A DNA stretch of 64,000 nt from positions 72,675,501-72,739,500 of the forward strand of contig NC_045431.1 of assembly GCF_902635505.1 (NCBI RefSeq), read 5' to 3'. The notes under the pieces are model-generated. The model was not told the DNA's origin and ran no database searches. It saw nothing but the letters and a program-made list of their open reading frames with translations. Shown here one piece after another: positions 11,696-23,490 of the stretch. The position numbers and the translations under genes are program-made. How positions within the stretch are numbered: position 1 is the first letter of the stretch; each line of letters starts with the position of its first letter. This DNA is from Sarcophilus harrisii. Lineage: Eukaryota > Chordata > Mammalia > Dasyuromorphia > Dasyuridae.

Positions 11696-12104
11696 CAGTG
11701 ATGTTTCCTGTATCCTTAAGAAGATCATGGTTGACTTTATTGCAAGGAAGAACTGCAGGTTTTGTCTCCTTGGAGACTATTCCATAATAGGTCAAGACAT
11801 TTCAAATGTCCCCGTGTCATTTAAAAAATATCAGTAGAGAAGTTTTCTCCAGTGAAAGTATCCATAATTATAATTGATGGAACTGACCTTTAAGAGAGAA
11901 TCCTTTGCAGCCCTCTTTTAAAGAGCTGCCAGTCAGCGTCTACACCTGCTCTACCTGACTTCTTGTGTAAAAGGAGCCCCCCTTTCCTGCCTCTGCATTG
12001 TAAGCAGTGTCCCAAAGCAAGTTTGTCCACATGTTGCAGTTGTGATTCGTCTTTCCTGTCCCCAGGGCTTGGGAGAGGGTATCTGATCCAATATAGAAAG
12101 ATAA

Positions 12105-12345
12105 ATGGGGCAATCTATTGCAGCGAGTTCAAATCTTGCTCAGATACTTAATCAGCTCTTCCATATTGGCCAAGTCGCTTGATCCCTGCCAGCCCCATTT
12201 CCCTCACCCATCAATGAGAATAATGATAGCAGCTGATGTACCGGGGTTTTGTGAGAGTCCAATGAGGATGGTTTGGAAACATTCAAGCGCTTTGCAAATA
12301 TTAAAGCACTAGATATAAATCCTACCTATTATTATTGTTATAAGG
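12105..12345 (+). repeat. MIR/CORE-SINE
   Basis: 'gcgagttcaaatcttgctca', 'ggccaagtcgcttgatccc', 'ttttgtgagagtccaatgag' and 'caagcgctttgcaaatatta' are forward MIR. A T-rich tract follows at 12351-12382. Confidence 0.75.
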
Positions 12346-12444
12346 TTTTTGCTGTTTTTTTTTTATTTTTATTTTTTTTTTAGATTAGTGTATTTTGAGT
12401 AGATTTAGGTAGGAATCAGTCATGTTGGAAATAGTACCAAACTA

Positions 12445-12560
12445 TTTATGAATAATGTTTGCTTCTGTTTCTCTAAGACAAAGTTTGGTCCCTTGTATTT
12501 GCCATGTGAATTGGATTGGGCTTTGTTCTTGGGTTTCCACAAAATTTCTTCCCCAGCACC
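12445..12560 (+). repeat. Unclassified dispersed repeat, copy B
   Basis: Partner of copy A at 10459-10585: 'tttatgaataatg', 'ctgtttctctaagacaaag', 'cttgtatttgccatgtg', 'ttgttcttgggtttcc'. The flanks beyond these limits do not match. Confidence 0.55.
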
Positions 12561-13477
12561 TCTCTGGGTATGGTGGGGAGCCTGTATTCTCTTGGGCTAT
12601 GTCCCTGGAGGACAAACTGATAGCTCATGTCAATTTAGAAAGGGCATAATCACCTACTCTGTGCTTGCTGCCCGAGAACTAGAATCTGCAGAGGTTGGTC
12701 ATGAAAAGATTGACCACCACTATGAGAGCTTTTGAGCCACAAGGGCACACAATATAGGGCAAAATACAAATTCTATGTGGTGTGTATTTGTTTTCCCAAT
12801 AGTAGTAGCGAAGTGATGGAAAATGGGACTGAGGAGGCAAATCACAGTTTTGTGGATTATCTATGAGCATTAATTTAACTATTGAAACTCTTTAAAAATG
12901 TAATTATTGTGTAATGAACAATTTGATGATTATACTGGAGGCATAAAATTATACCTATGTAGGCATTTTTATTATAAATGTAACTAGAAAAAAATATGTA
13001 ACTTGCCTCTAAAAAATCCACAACTCATAGGAGAATAAGAGAAATTGGTGGATTTGGTTTATTCAGTGATATCAAAAAAATTCATTTCTTGAGATATTCA
13101 GTTGCCTTACTTCGCACAGCCCATATTGGGTCTCAGCACATAGACTAATATGAAGAAATTGAAACATATACCCTCGCTAAAGATGAGGAAATAGAGATGT
13201 TCTGTGAGGCACTGGAGAAATTGCCTAAGTCAGTTCTATAGAGACTTTGTATCTTCAGGGCAAAAGTAAGTACAAGAAAAGAGAGTAAAAATTATGTTGG
13301 AAGTAGAAGTTTGAGATCAAGAAATAAAATAGGTCAAAGACTTGCTTATCTTGAAAAAGAATCAGACCTATGTGTTGCAAATAATTTCCAGAACTGGATG
13401 TGAACTATGAATCACCTAAAAAAGAATAAAATTGAATATTGATGGGAAATGACTTGTTATTGACATTGGGAACCATT

Positions 13478-13858
13478 TCACAACTAGACATAATCCTGTT
13501 GCTGTACACAATGATTTCCTGGTTCTGCTCATTTCACTTAGTATCAGTTCAGTAAGTCTCTCCAGGTCTCTCTAACATCATCCTGCTGGTCATTTCTTAC
13601 AGAACAATAGTATTCCATAACATTCAAATACCATAACTTGTTCAGCCATTCTCCACTGATGGGCATCCCCTCAGTTTCCAGCTTCTTGCCACTACCAAAA
13701 GGACTGCCACAAACATTTTTGCCCATGTGGGTTCCTTTCCCTCCTTTAAGATCTCCTTGGGATATAAGCCCAGTAGAGACACTGTAAGATCAAAGGGGAT
13801 GAATAGTTTGATAGCCCTTTGGACATAGTTGCAAATTGCTCTCCAGAATGGTTGGATC
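13478..13858 (-). repeat. LINE-1 3' region, inverted part of a 5'-inverted copy
   Basis: The minus strand reads into the marsupial LINE-1 3' region. The translation includes EWLNKLWYLNVMEYYCSVRN followed by DQQDDVRETWRDLL. It sits directly before a plus-oriented LINE-1 tail that continues the same element, which is the signature of twin priming. Confidence 0.8.
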
Positions 13859-13881
13859 TGAAACTCAAAATCTTACATAGC

Positions 13882-14207
13882 TTTTTTCAACAATAAGGTG
13901 ATGGAGAGAGCCATGTGCATTCAGAGAGAGAACTATGGAAACTATGTGGATCTCAACTTTTTTGCTTGCTTTTTGTTTTCTTTCTCATTTTTTCCTTTTT
14001 TGATTTGATTTTTCTTGTGTAGTATATTTATTGTAGAAATATGTATAAAAGAATTCACGTTTCATATATATTGGATTACTTGTTTAGAGGTAGGGGGTGG
14101 GAGGGAAGGGAGAGAGAAAAAAATTGGAACACAAGGTTTTACAATGGTGAATGTTGAAAATTATCTATGCATATGTTTTAAAAATAAAAAAAACTTTAAT
14201 TAAAAAA
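13882..14207 (+). repeat. LINE-1 3'UTR and poly(A), forward part of the same copy
   Basis: 'ttcaacaataaggtgatgga' continues just 3' of where the inverted segment stops in the element. It then reads 'gagagccatgtgcattcaga', a T-rich stretch, 'agggagagagaaaaaaattg' and an A-rich end at about 14180-14207. Confidence 0.8.
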
Positions 14208-14487
14208 AGATTTTGAGTTCCAATTTTTCTTCCTTCCATTACCTCCCCTCCCTAAGCTAGCAAACAATCTGATATACATTATATTTATAGAATCATTTTA
14301 AAATATATTTCCATATTAGTCATGTTGTGAAAGAATAATCAAAAGGAAAAAAAAAATCACAAGAAAGAAAAAACTAAAAGAAATTTACACTTCAATCTGC
14401 TTTTAGTCTCCATAGTTCTTTCTCTGAATGCAGATGGCATTTTCTATCCCAAGTCTATTGGAATTGTCTTGGATCACTGTATTACTG
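14208..14487 (-). repeat. LINE-1 3'UTR, reverse orientation
   Basis: 'agttccaatttttcttcc', 'catattagtcatgttgtgaa', 'gaatgcagatggcattttc' and 'caagtctattggaattg' are the reverse complement of the same LINE-1 tail, abutting the previous copy tail to tail. Confidence 0.8.
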
Positions 14488-14499
14488 AAGAAAATTAAG

Positions 14500-14886
14500 T
14501 GTATCATAGTTGGATAACTAGGTTATTAAGAGATTTAAATGCTAGGGAAGTTTATATTTGATCTCAGAAGTAATAAGATACTCCTGGAGTTTTAATATGG
14601 GAGCAAGATGGGGTTGTTTTGGCAGCTCTGCATGGGATATATTAGAGAAAATATAGGTGTATGGCAGGAGACCACTGAGTGATCTAAGTGAAAGGCTTAC
14701 TTTAGGTCAGTGTCCGTGTCTAGAGAGGAAAAGTAGATGAAAATTATTGGGGTGATAGAAATAATACTTGATGATTAAACAGATATATATATATAGGGTG
14801 AGTAAGAGAGGAGTTAAAAATAATGCTGAGGTTGTATGAACCTAGGTGATGGGCAGTGGCTATGTCAATTACCCTTATAATTAAGG

Positions 14887-14953
<67 letters not shown>

Positions 14954-15230
14954 GTTAACGAGAAAGGTTATTTAGGGGGTGGGGGAGAAGGCAGTAGTAA
15001 TGAGTTCTTTTTTATATGTTTTTCATTTGAGATGCCCATGGGTCATCTGGTTTGAAATGTTGAAGATGGTGATGAAAGACTAGAGAAAGACTAGGACTGG
15101 ATGTGTAAATTGTTAAGGCATTAGTCCAGACACTACATGCAGGTAATTATGGCAGCTCCAACTTGTTGAGTGAAAACAAAAGATGGATACAAGTAAAGGA
15201 ACTGAATGAGGGAGGTGATAAATTTGTATT
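14500..15230 (-). repeat. LINE-2 ORF2, reverse orientation, with microsatellite
   Basis: 'aatgagttctttttt', 'catttgagatgcccatgggt' and 'ctggtttgaaatgttgaaga' are the reverse complement of the LINE-2 ORF2 segment with codons for the 'MSKTEL' region. 'actcctggagttttaatatg' and 'ttttggcagctctgcatggg' belong to the same reverse LINE-2 copy. A (TA)n(CA)n microsatellite interrupts it at about 14886-14955. Confidence 0.65.
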
Positions 15231-15484
15231 TTTCTCAATTCAGAAAATACCTTTAGTATCTCATTAATATATACATATATCGTATATATTTATATGTTAA
15301 TATAATATCCACATTTTAGGAAAGGTGTTGATAAGTTAAGAGACTATCATTAGAAAGGTGAATAAGATTGTGAAGAGCTTAAGATCATTCTCTAAGAAGA
15401 CCAGCTGACAGAACTGGGGATAGCATGAAGAGGAGACAGTGGGAAGGAAGGAAGCGTGACTATTATCCACAGATATTCATAAGA

Positions 15485-15680
15485 TCATAGTTTAGGGACT
15501 ACCATGTCTAATCCTCCTCCAATTCCCTTCATTCTCTAGATGAGGAAACTGAGATGGAGATTAAGTGACATGTCAAGGTCACCCAACTAAAAGAGTCTGA
15601 AAGAAGGATTTAAATACACGTCTTCCTCGTTCCAACTCTTAATTACCTATCCAGTGTTCCATGTGGCTCTCATTTGAAGA
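15485..15680 (-). repeat. MIR-like element, reverse orientation
   Basis: 'atgaggaaactgagatggag', 'attaagtgacatgtcaaggt', 'cacccaacta' and 'aggatttaaatacacgtctt' are reverse MIR. Confidence 0.75.
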
Positions 15681-16379
15681 TAAATCATAAAGTTCTTCTT
15701 ATTTCCAAAAAACAGAGCCAGGAACAATGAGGGGGGGTGGTGGATTAAGCTTTTTTATTTAAAGGGAAAACTTCCTAGATTGAGAGCTCTCTTAAACTTA
15801 ATTGGGTTTCTTCAAGATATAATAATAGTCTAAAGACTGGTTTACCCTTGTCAAAGTATTATTCTTCAGGAGTGGGCTATATCATATTGCCTCTGAGATC
15901 CCTTACTACTATGAAATTCTGTATTTTGCCAAAGAAGCTTAACCAAGCAACCTATCCACAGGAAGAACTTCAAAACTTCTTTAACCATTAATACTCCTAG
16001 TCTCTTTGAGAAACAGACATGGAAAAGCTAAAAAGTATACAGATTTAGATCATAAGCTAATTTACAAAACATTTTGCTGTATGATCACTAGTTGAGGAGG
16101 GAATGAACTGAGAGAGAGCCTTGCTTGAGATTTTATTTCAGACAAGAACCTGGAAGAAAGATGATAAAAAAAAAGCGTGAAATAGGACAGACCTGTTTCT
16201 GTGGCAGTTTACTACATTTGGGCCATACCAAGAATGGGAGTGGCCCTTAAGTAGATTTCATGGGTAGCCAGACTTAACCAGCTGCTTATGAGAGAAATCT
16301 GTCTTGGAGGCAACTCAATTTTAAAGCTTTTCTCCTTGATCTCTTTTCCACATTGATTGTTTTTCCTATGAAATATTTA

Positions 16380-17060
16380 ATATTTTCTTCTTTTTTTTAT
16401 CATTTTAGTTTTGCCTTGTTTCTTGATGTCTAATGGAGTTAGTGGTTGGTTCTACTTTACCAATTTAAATTTTTAATGAATTTTTTAGTGGGATTTCATA
16501 TCTTTTATTCTGCTTAGCCAATTCTGCTTTTTAAGGAGTTATTTTTCTTCATTGAAGTTTTGTACCATGTTTACCATTTGGTTAATTCTGTTTTTGTTTT
16601 TTTTTTTTTAAGGAATTTCAGTATTTTGGTACCTCTTTTTACAAAGCCATTAATTTTCTTTTCATAATACTCTTGTAGTATGTTTGTGTACTATTTCATA
16701 ATGTTCTTGTAGTATTCTTGTGCTGCCATTTCCTTTTCTAAGCTCTTATTTGACTTTTATAATTTTTTGTTCTTATTAAATTTTAGCTTTTCTAGGAATT
16801 CTCTTTGGGCTTGTGTCCAATCTACAGTTTTTCCTTTGAAGTTTTTTCTTTTAGATGTTTTCAATCATTGTCTTGGAATTTGTGTCTTGAGCTTCCCTGT
16901 TGCCATAATAGCCTTTTATGGTCATGCTGAATTCCTGGCTAGCTCTCATCTCATTGCTGCAGACATCTCTTCTTGGCTTCCTAAGTTGTTCTAGGATGGA
17001 AGAATATCTCACCTTTATCTTTTGTTGATTGTTACTTTAAAATTTGATTGGTTATGTTAT
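16380..17060 (-). repeat. LINE-1 ORF1 (coiled-coil) fossil, reverse orientation
   Basis: On the plus strand, repeated phrases such as 'ccaattctgctttttaagga' and 'gttatttttcttcattgaag' are the complement of the A-rich heptad-coding repeats in marsupial LINE-1 ORF1. An internal T-tract lies at 16592-16611. The surrounding ORF2 and tail are missing, so it is an isolated 5' piece. Confidence 0.65.
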
Positions 17061-17434
17061 TTGAACGTTACTTAGAGGACAATATTGGGAGAGTTTGGCT
17101 ACTGTTGGGTCACTTTTTCCTTCTTTGTGGGAAGATCTGTTATATTAATTAGAGTGTTGTAATCCCCTGAGCAGATCTTAATGAGGATTTGAATGAGAAT
17201 AAAGAAGAAGGAATGGAAACTAAAGATGCTGCCATAATGGAATCAACACAACTTGTAAAAGATAAGGGATTTGGAAGTCAGAAGGGGCCAAGCATCTAGT
17301 TTTGGCCTGATTTGGGCATAGCAGAGGGTACTAGTATTGGGATGTCTGTTTATTTCCCTCCATAGAAGAAAAGAAAAAAAAACCCAGAAATATCTTTTCA
17401 TTAATATAGATCCCACAAACAGGGAAGTTCGAGG

Positions 17435-17560
17435 GCACATTGTTTGCTAGTGCAAGAAATACTGGATTTCAATCAAGAGGACTGAGTTTAAATCCTAACT
17501 CTCTTACCTATAAGCTTTTTGACATTGGGTCACTTAAAAAGTTCTTAAAATCCATTTTCC
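17435..17560 (+). repeat. CORE-SINE 5' half
   Basis: 'gcaagaaatactggatttca', 'gaggactgagtttaaatcct' and 'ttgacattgggtcactta' are a SINE head and core. Confidence 0.6.
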
Positions 17561-17944
17561 CAGTGACTTTGCTTGCAGAGGGTAATAGATGGCAGGTTCT
17601 GCCAGGCTGGGAATACTCTTCAGCCTTTCTTGAACAGGTGATGATGCATTGCTTGCAGCCCATAGCCAAAAGAAGCTCGGTACCATTTGGCCCTTCTGCA
17701 AGGATGACGGTTGAGTGATGGAAAAGGTGGCAGAATGTATAAAGAATCACTGTTTTTAGACAGTCTGCAAACAGTAAATAATGCTCTGAATGTGAAATCT
17801 TTTCATAACAAACATAAGTTGATATACTCTCTGCAGTCCCAAGTTACATTCAGTAACATGGTTGATATACAGGGGAACTTGCAAAGAAATAGCAAGGGAG
17901 GCTCTCTCTTGTCCTCTAAGAAAAGGGAAGTTTCTCATTATGTG

Positions 17945-18115
17945 TCTACTGGCAGTGGAAACGTGGCTGGGTTTGAGGAGCTCGAAGGTTTGACCCCTGG
18001 ATTGGGCACTTTGCAGACTTTGGCCAAGACACTTTCCTTCTATTATTCTTAATTTCCCTCTGTAATGTCATGGGGCTTGACCACATGATTTCTAAGGTTC
18101 TTTCCAGCTCATCTT
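17945..18115 (+). repeat. MIR/CORE-SINE
   Basis: 'gaaggtttgacccctggatt', 'tggccaagacactttcct' and 'tttctaaggttctttccagc' match a decayed MIR with its usual 3' phrase. Confidence 0.55.
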
Positions 18116-19784
18116 CTCATTCACAGAAGGGAGATTTTAATATTTGAGCTGCCTCTGTACAGGTTTCTTTGTTAACTATAAAGTGCTATGGAAGCGAGAG
18201 TTATGATTAGTAACTGTATAGACTGCTATTGTCCTATGAGAGACTGGATTCTCAGCAGTCTCTCGAGCTCTAGCAAAGCTTCCGAAAGCTACCATGGACA
18301 CCCACGGGCTGATCTCTTAGAACTGCTTTTTCTTTTCTTCCCCACCTTTTGTTTGTGTTGTTGAAGTCCTCACTTGGGTCGGTTCCCTTAGCTTGTCTTG
18401 TCTACCTTCCTTGAACCTTCTCCTCTCCTGCCATTTGCACCTTTGTGAATTATATAGGGTCTAATTCTGGTTTTCCTTTGCTATGCTGCCTTTTTTTGAA
18501 ATTATTAAGAGTATTTTTTGGGATTTTTTGGAGGAAAAGAAGAGGGTAGCAGTGTTTCTGCCCCCCAGATATGGCATGTTAAAACTGTGTGTGTGGGTTG
18601 AATACACACAAATTAGGTATTACAATAATTTAAAAACCTTGGTTGGAATACACACGTATACATTATTAATTGACTTCAGCCTTAATCTTTTTTGTCATTT
18701 CTTTGGTTTTATTTTATATTTACTTTTCACTGAATCTTTTCTCTTTTTCCATGTAACAAAAAAAAGTGAAGGAAAAATCTGACAAATTTGCCATCCTAGA
18801 ATGTAAGCACCACTTCTTTCTGGTAGTTCCTCACTTCTATTCTGAGAAGGAAATGTACTTCATCATTTATTCACTGGAACCAAATTTCATCACGAAAGGA
18901 AATCTGATTTTGGCTGCTTTTGAATGTTGTTGTCCTTTATTATTGTCACCATTGTGCAGATTTTTCTTGGTTCTACTCCATTTATTTTGCACCACCTCAC
19001 CCATGTTTTTCCATGACTCCCCCCCCCCATATTTGTCTTCATTAGGTATCATCTTACTTTGATGTCATTATTATCGCTGAACCAATAATGTGCATGTAGT
19101 AGTTAGTCCCTTTTTTAAACACAAGTACAGTGGAATGATCAGCCATCTAGCCAATGGGAAGTTGGGACTGATATTTTCTTTAACTCCCAACATCTTAGAG
19201 AGAACCCGAAAGACTGACCCAAAGCACAAACTGTAGATGATAAGTTCAATATCTGAGTGAGAAACAGCAGGTGGCAAATCTATCACTTGGGTGAGACTGT
19301 AATCAGGCCCCAAACTATAAAGCATTTTTTCACACAACAAAATACATTCAGGCAGTCTTCTTGGAAGATTAATTTTCTTGCCTCTTTCTGGCTGTGAAGT
19401 GCATAGTCTGAAGTTTGTAGGTATATTTTTACTTGTTTGGTCAATTTTTTTTGGTGTACGAATTACAATTTGCTGTCAACATCCCTGTCAATCCAGACAC
19501 TGCTGGATAAAAACAACAGACCTCTAGAGCTCCAATCCTTTTGAAACAAAACTCCAATCTCTCTTCTGTTTGGCCTGTAAGCTAAAGTTTAGCTCTCTTA
19601 TCTACGTTGGTTTTGTCATCTGGAATCACAGACAAAGGTTCCCTTAATGGATGATTGTTAGGAGAAAAAAAAAATATAGAACCCAAGGAAATGACCCAGC
19701 CAGGAATTAATGCTGAGTGCAAAAAAGTGTTTGGTGACCAGGTATTGATCAAGAAAACTGCATAAATTCAAAATCCAGACTCAT

Positions 19785-19950
19785 AAGATATAGGGCTGAA
19801 AGGGCTCTTAGAAGCTAGCTTGGGGTATAAGTCTAGAATTCAGATGTCATCTAGTTTAACTCTCTTGGAAGAAACGGAGGCCTATTGAAGTAGGCTACAT
19901 CCACTTTTAAGCATCAGAAGCATTATTTGAGCCTGGCTCCTCAGGTTCCA
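19785..19950 (-). repeat. Ancient MIR-like repeat, reverse orientation
   Basis: 'ataagatatagggctgaaag', 'ggctcttagaagctagct', 'atgtcatctagtttaactc' and 'gaaacggaggcct' form the common 'ggaagggacctcagaggccatctagtc' repeat of mammals. Confidence 0.6.
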
Positions 19951-19954
19951 GAGT

Positions 19955-19994
19955 CAGATATGTATGTATGTATATATATGTATGTGTATGTGTA

Positions 19995-20039
<45 letters not shown>

Positions 20040-20042
20040 TGT
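19955..20042. repeat. TATG/TG/TA microsatellite with T-tract
   Basis: GTATGTAT units, then TGTATG, then pure TA, then about ten T. Confidence 0.9.
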
Positions 20043-20434
20043 ACTATACTACGCAAATCAGCATCTCCTCCAATCGCCTATCCTGCTGTTTTAAATACCC
20101 CCCAAGTCAAAAAAAAAATCTTCTGTCCTTTAAAGTTGTACATGTAGAAGAGCCCTTCCTGCATTTTTGTCTCCTTATTTCAAACCTAAGACATATATGC
20201 TCTTAATTGGAGAAAATTGTTGCAGAGTTATATTGGCTTTTTACATTTTGCTGTCTCTATAGTAGGAGACCATGAACATTTAATTGATAAATACAGAAAC
20301 AATCTAAGCTTAAGTTGGCACGTTGTCAGGGAGAAAGGAGGCCATTATCAGAATAACTTTTGAGCTATAAGAAAGCATCATGTTTCTAACGCCGACACCT
20401 GCCCCCTCGGCAGAAAGTGAAGGATGTGAGCAGT

Positions 20435-20645
20435 GTGAAATAGTGGATAGAAAACTAACCTTGAAGACTTGGGATTCTAATCTCCTCTCTCACACCTACT
20501 GATGGAGCGATCATGGGCAAGACAGTTTAATGTTTCCATGCTCTCAGATGGGCAACTGGGTTCAGTCTCTTAAATTGTAGAGAAAATCCTGAATCTGCAT
20601 TAGTTAAAGAGTTCTTCCTTTACCAATGAAATCACAAGACCTCAT
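20435..20645 (+). repeat. CORE-SINE
   Basis: 'tgaaatagtggatagaaaac', 'cttgggattctaatctcctc' and 'gatcatgggcaagacagttt' mark a decayed CORE-SINE. Confidence 0.65.
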
Positions 20646-20877
20646 CACTTTCCCTGAGGAAAAGGCTGGACTCAGAAGTAACACACATGGATGGTTGCTC
20701 AGAAGTGTTATTTTTTAAAATTAGTTATGTGAACTGTGCACGTATATTGCTTATTCCATTATTTTCTAAAATGAGCTGCTGCCTTTTCCTCTTCTAGGTG
20801 CATCATGGCCCCCATTTCTTGGAAGAGATTTATTTATTTTATTTATTATATTTACTCTGAGTGAGTAAATATTCACA

Positions 20878-20935
20878 TTCATTCTCTCTCTGTCTCTCTC
20901 TTCTCTGTCTCTGACTCTCTGTCTCTGTCTCCTTC
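20878..20935. repeat. Pyrimidine-rich TCTC/TCTG microsatellite
   Basis: Imperfect CT and TCTG units; all pyrimidine apart from scattered G and A. Confidence 0.85.
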
Positions 20936-21504
20936 TTCCATCTTTTCTCTAGAGACAAAAAGCTTCCTTTTGGCCCAATGACTTTAGAAACAGCCCAATG
21001 AATGTACAATAAAATCTTTTTGGAGTTTGTCTCTGAATATCTGTACCCGATCCTTAGATTATTTTCCTTGCAATAGTCTTCTTGTTTTTCTTTTCTGCCC
21101 CAGATGAACAGTGCCAGACGATGCCATTTCTTCGCAGGGGAAGATTATATCAGGTCTCTTTCCCCTCCCCAGAATGGATTACCTTCATTTCAGCCTTTAG
21201 GAGGGAAGATTCCTTCAATCTGCTCTTAAATTTGAAAGATGGCAGCCAACAAAGGGTTATGTTCGCAACCCCCTTAATTTATTTCCTTCTTGGTAACTGT
21301 GGTTTTAGTCTTTCTAAAGAAGCCCCTCCTTTTTCAGTCAATTGTACCATGGCTTTTAAGACGCTTGTGGTACTTAGGTTGTTATTTTTTAATTGATCTT
21401 CAATTCAATTTTAAATAAAATCAGTGGGTTTTGCCAGTGCCAACTCTGGTTATTCAAGTGTTCTTTATAACTGGGTACCAGGAACGCAGTGTAGATATTG
21501 ATTA

Positions 21505-21925
21505 AAAATTGGGCTGCCTCCCTCCCCCTCCACTCTTCTCATACCCTTTTCCCTTCCATATATTCTTTGATCTGGCAGTGCTGGTTTTAATGTCCTACCT
21601 TACTCCTGATCACCTCCCTCTCCCCAACCCCAGGGCCAGAATTCTCTCCCTCCTCATCTCTTTCTCCAGGTTTCCTTGGCTTTCCTTGTATCCCAGATAA
21701 AACCCCACCTTCTACAAGAAGGAACATTTACTGATCCCAGGTAATGCTGGTCCCTGCCTCTATGGATTATTTCCAGGTTATCTATCTTGTATGTCCAAAG
21801 CAGTCGCCATGTTGTTTCTCCCACTAGAATGTGAGCTCCTTGAGGACGGACTCTTTCTTTTGCCTTTCTCAAGTGCCTGGAACATGACAGGCACTTAATA
21901 AACACTAATTGACTGGCTGATTAAG
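21505..21925 (+). repeat. LINE-2 3' part
   Basis: 'caccttctacaagaaggaac', 'atttactgatcccaggtaat', 'tcttgtatgtccaaagcagt', 'ccatgttgtttctcccac', 'tagaatgtgagctccttgag' and 'caggcacttaataaacacta' follow the LINE-2 terminus in order; this is the best preserved LINE-2 end in the window. Confidence 0.8.
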
Positions 21926-22035
21926 TGCAGAACATGAGATACTTAGGGGAGATGTTGTGGAGGAGTCGGGAATTCCTGACCATTATGTTTTAGTGTATTA
22001 CTTAGTAGGAGGATGTGAGAACTATTTCTTGAGAT

Positions 22036-22180
22036 TACATATATATAATATTATATAATATATTATGTAATATAATATAGTATGTTACACATGCATTATA
22101 TATATAATATATGCGTATTATATATAATACGCATATATTATATATAACATATATTATAACACACAATATTATATGACACG
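22036..22180. repeat. AT-rich palindromic tract
   Basis: Almost pure A/T with TATATAAT units. It contains a perfect 48-bp palindrome at 22099-22146 centred between 22122 and 22123, whose arms carry the only GC-containing core, tatgcgtatta / taatacgcata. Confidence 0.9.
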
Positions 22181-22189
22181 TGCACTAGA

Positions 22190-22330
22190 TACTTCCAAAA
22201 CAAAGTACTAGGTAAGGTCTGTGAGGGGAGTTGCCCATTAGGGGCTCAGGGAAGACTTGGGGAGGATGTGACATTTGAAACAGACTTTTTAAAGGAAAGA
22301 GAGGAATTCAAAAACTGCGTTTCACCTCTG
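22190..22330 (-). repeat. LINE-2 fragment, reverse orientation
   Basis: 'ctcagggaagacttggggag', then 'gatgtgacatttgaaac', is the reverse complement of the LINE-2 segment just upstream of its 3' end. Confidence 0.6.
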
Positions 22331-23009
22331 CTCTCCCTCCTCATTTTCAGTTTTTTAATTCCTGTCCCAGGAACTGAGAACTCTTGATTACAGAGGATTA
22401 AATTATATATTTACACTTTATATTCCTGTGTAATAATGTCATTAAAGTAGGCTGATTCCACATTCAGGAAGAATGGAGGAAAAAGTGGAGTGGAGAAAGA
22501 TGTCACTGGAGATGACAGAGCCAGCTTGTTAGGTGGACTTAAATGTGAATGTTGAAGTCCCTCAGGGTAACACGAGGGATGGGAGCCGGGACTCCAAGGT
22601 TCACTGAAAAGATTGGGAGGATGCCTCTGAGAACGATGGGTAACAGCAAGAGGGATGGTGGGAGCGTGGTCCAAGGGAAGTGGAAAACCAATGGAGGCAT
22701 TGTGGTGGGTCTGGGGAAGTTATTAGATCTCTGCTTGTTCCTGGACTTGGACGCCTGGGAGAAGGCAAGGGATGTCATGAACTCGGGAGAGCGGTGTTGA
22801 TGTTAAAAATGAGGCAGTGGAGAGAATTTTGGTTGAAAAGATAGAGGACATGGGGAGATTAAGGTAGAGGAATGGGCTGATTCTTTGCTGAGTAAAATTG
22901 GATAAGGACTTTCTCAAGGGTGAGACAATTTGTTTGCATCTGAGTAAGTGAACCTGATAGATGGAGATGGAGTGGGTGGAGAGAGGGATTTTTCCTGGCC
23001 CTGAAGTTT

Positions 23010-23178
23010 GCTATTTCCTTCTCCAACTTATTTTTACATATAAGGAAACTGAGATAAATAGGCTTAAGTGATTTTTTTCCAGGGTCATACAGCTAGGTCA
23101 CAGCCAATGCCAAATTTAAATTCAGGTTGTGCTGCCCCAGCACTCTATCCACTATGCCATCTGCTGCTGCTCCATTAA
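23010..23178 (-). repeat. CORE-SINE, reverse orientation
   Basis: 'ataaggaaactgagataaat', 'cagggtcatacagctaggtc', 'ttcaggttgtgctgcccc' and 'actctatccactatgccatc' are the reverse of a CORE-SINE from core to head. Confidence 0.8.
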
Positions 23179-23235
23179 CAGAGCATAGGAGAATTATGAC
23201 TTATTCTCTCTAGCTATAATACAGGGATTTAGACA

Positions 23236-23490
23236 CTTGGTTTGGGGACCTCCATGATGATGATGATGATAAGTGCCATTTATCACCTAGTATTAATATA
23301 TTGCTTTAAGATTTGTTGATATAATGCATTTGAGCTTCACAACATTCTTGTGAGGTAGGTGCTGTTATTACTCCATTTCACAGATGAGGAGACTGAGGCA
23401 CACAGAGGTTATGTGATTTGCTAGTAAGTTAGTCTGAGGCGAGATGTGTATTCGGTTCACTCCGACTTCAGGCCTGGTGCTCCATCCATC
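23236..23490 (-). repeat. MIR, reverse orientation
   Basis: A (GATGAT)n start (23256-23270), 'cttgtgaggtaggtgctgtt', 'cagatgaggagactgaggca', 'cacagaggtt' and 'ctccatccatcatgagg'. Confidence 0.85.
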
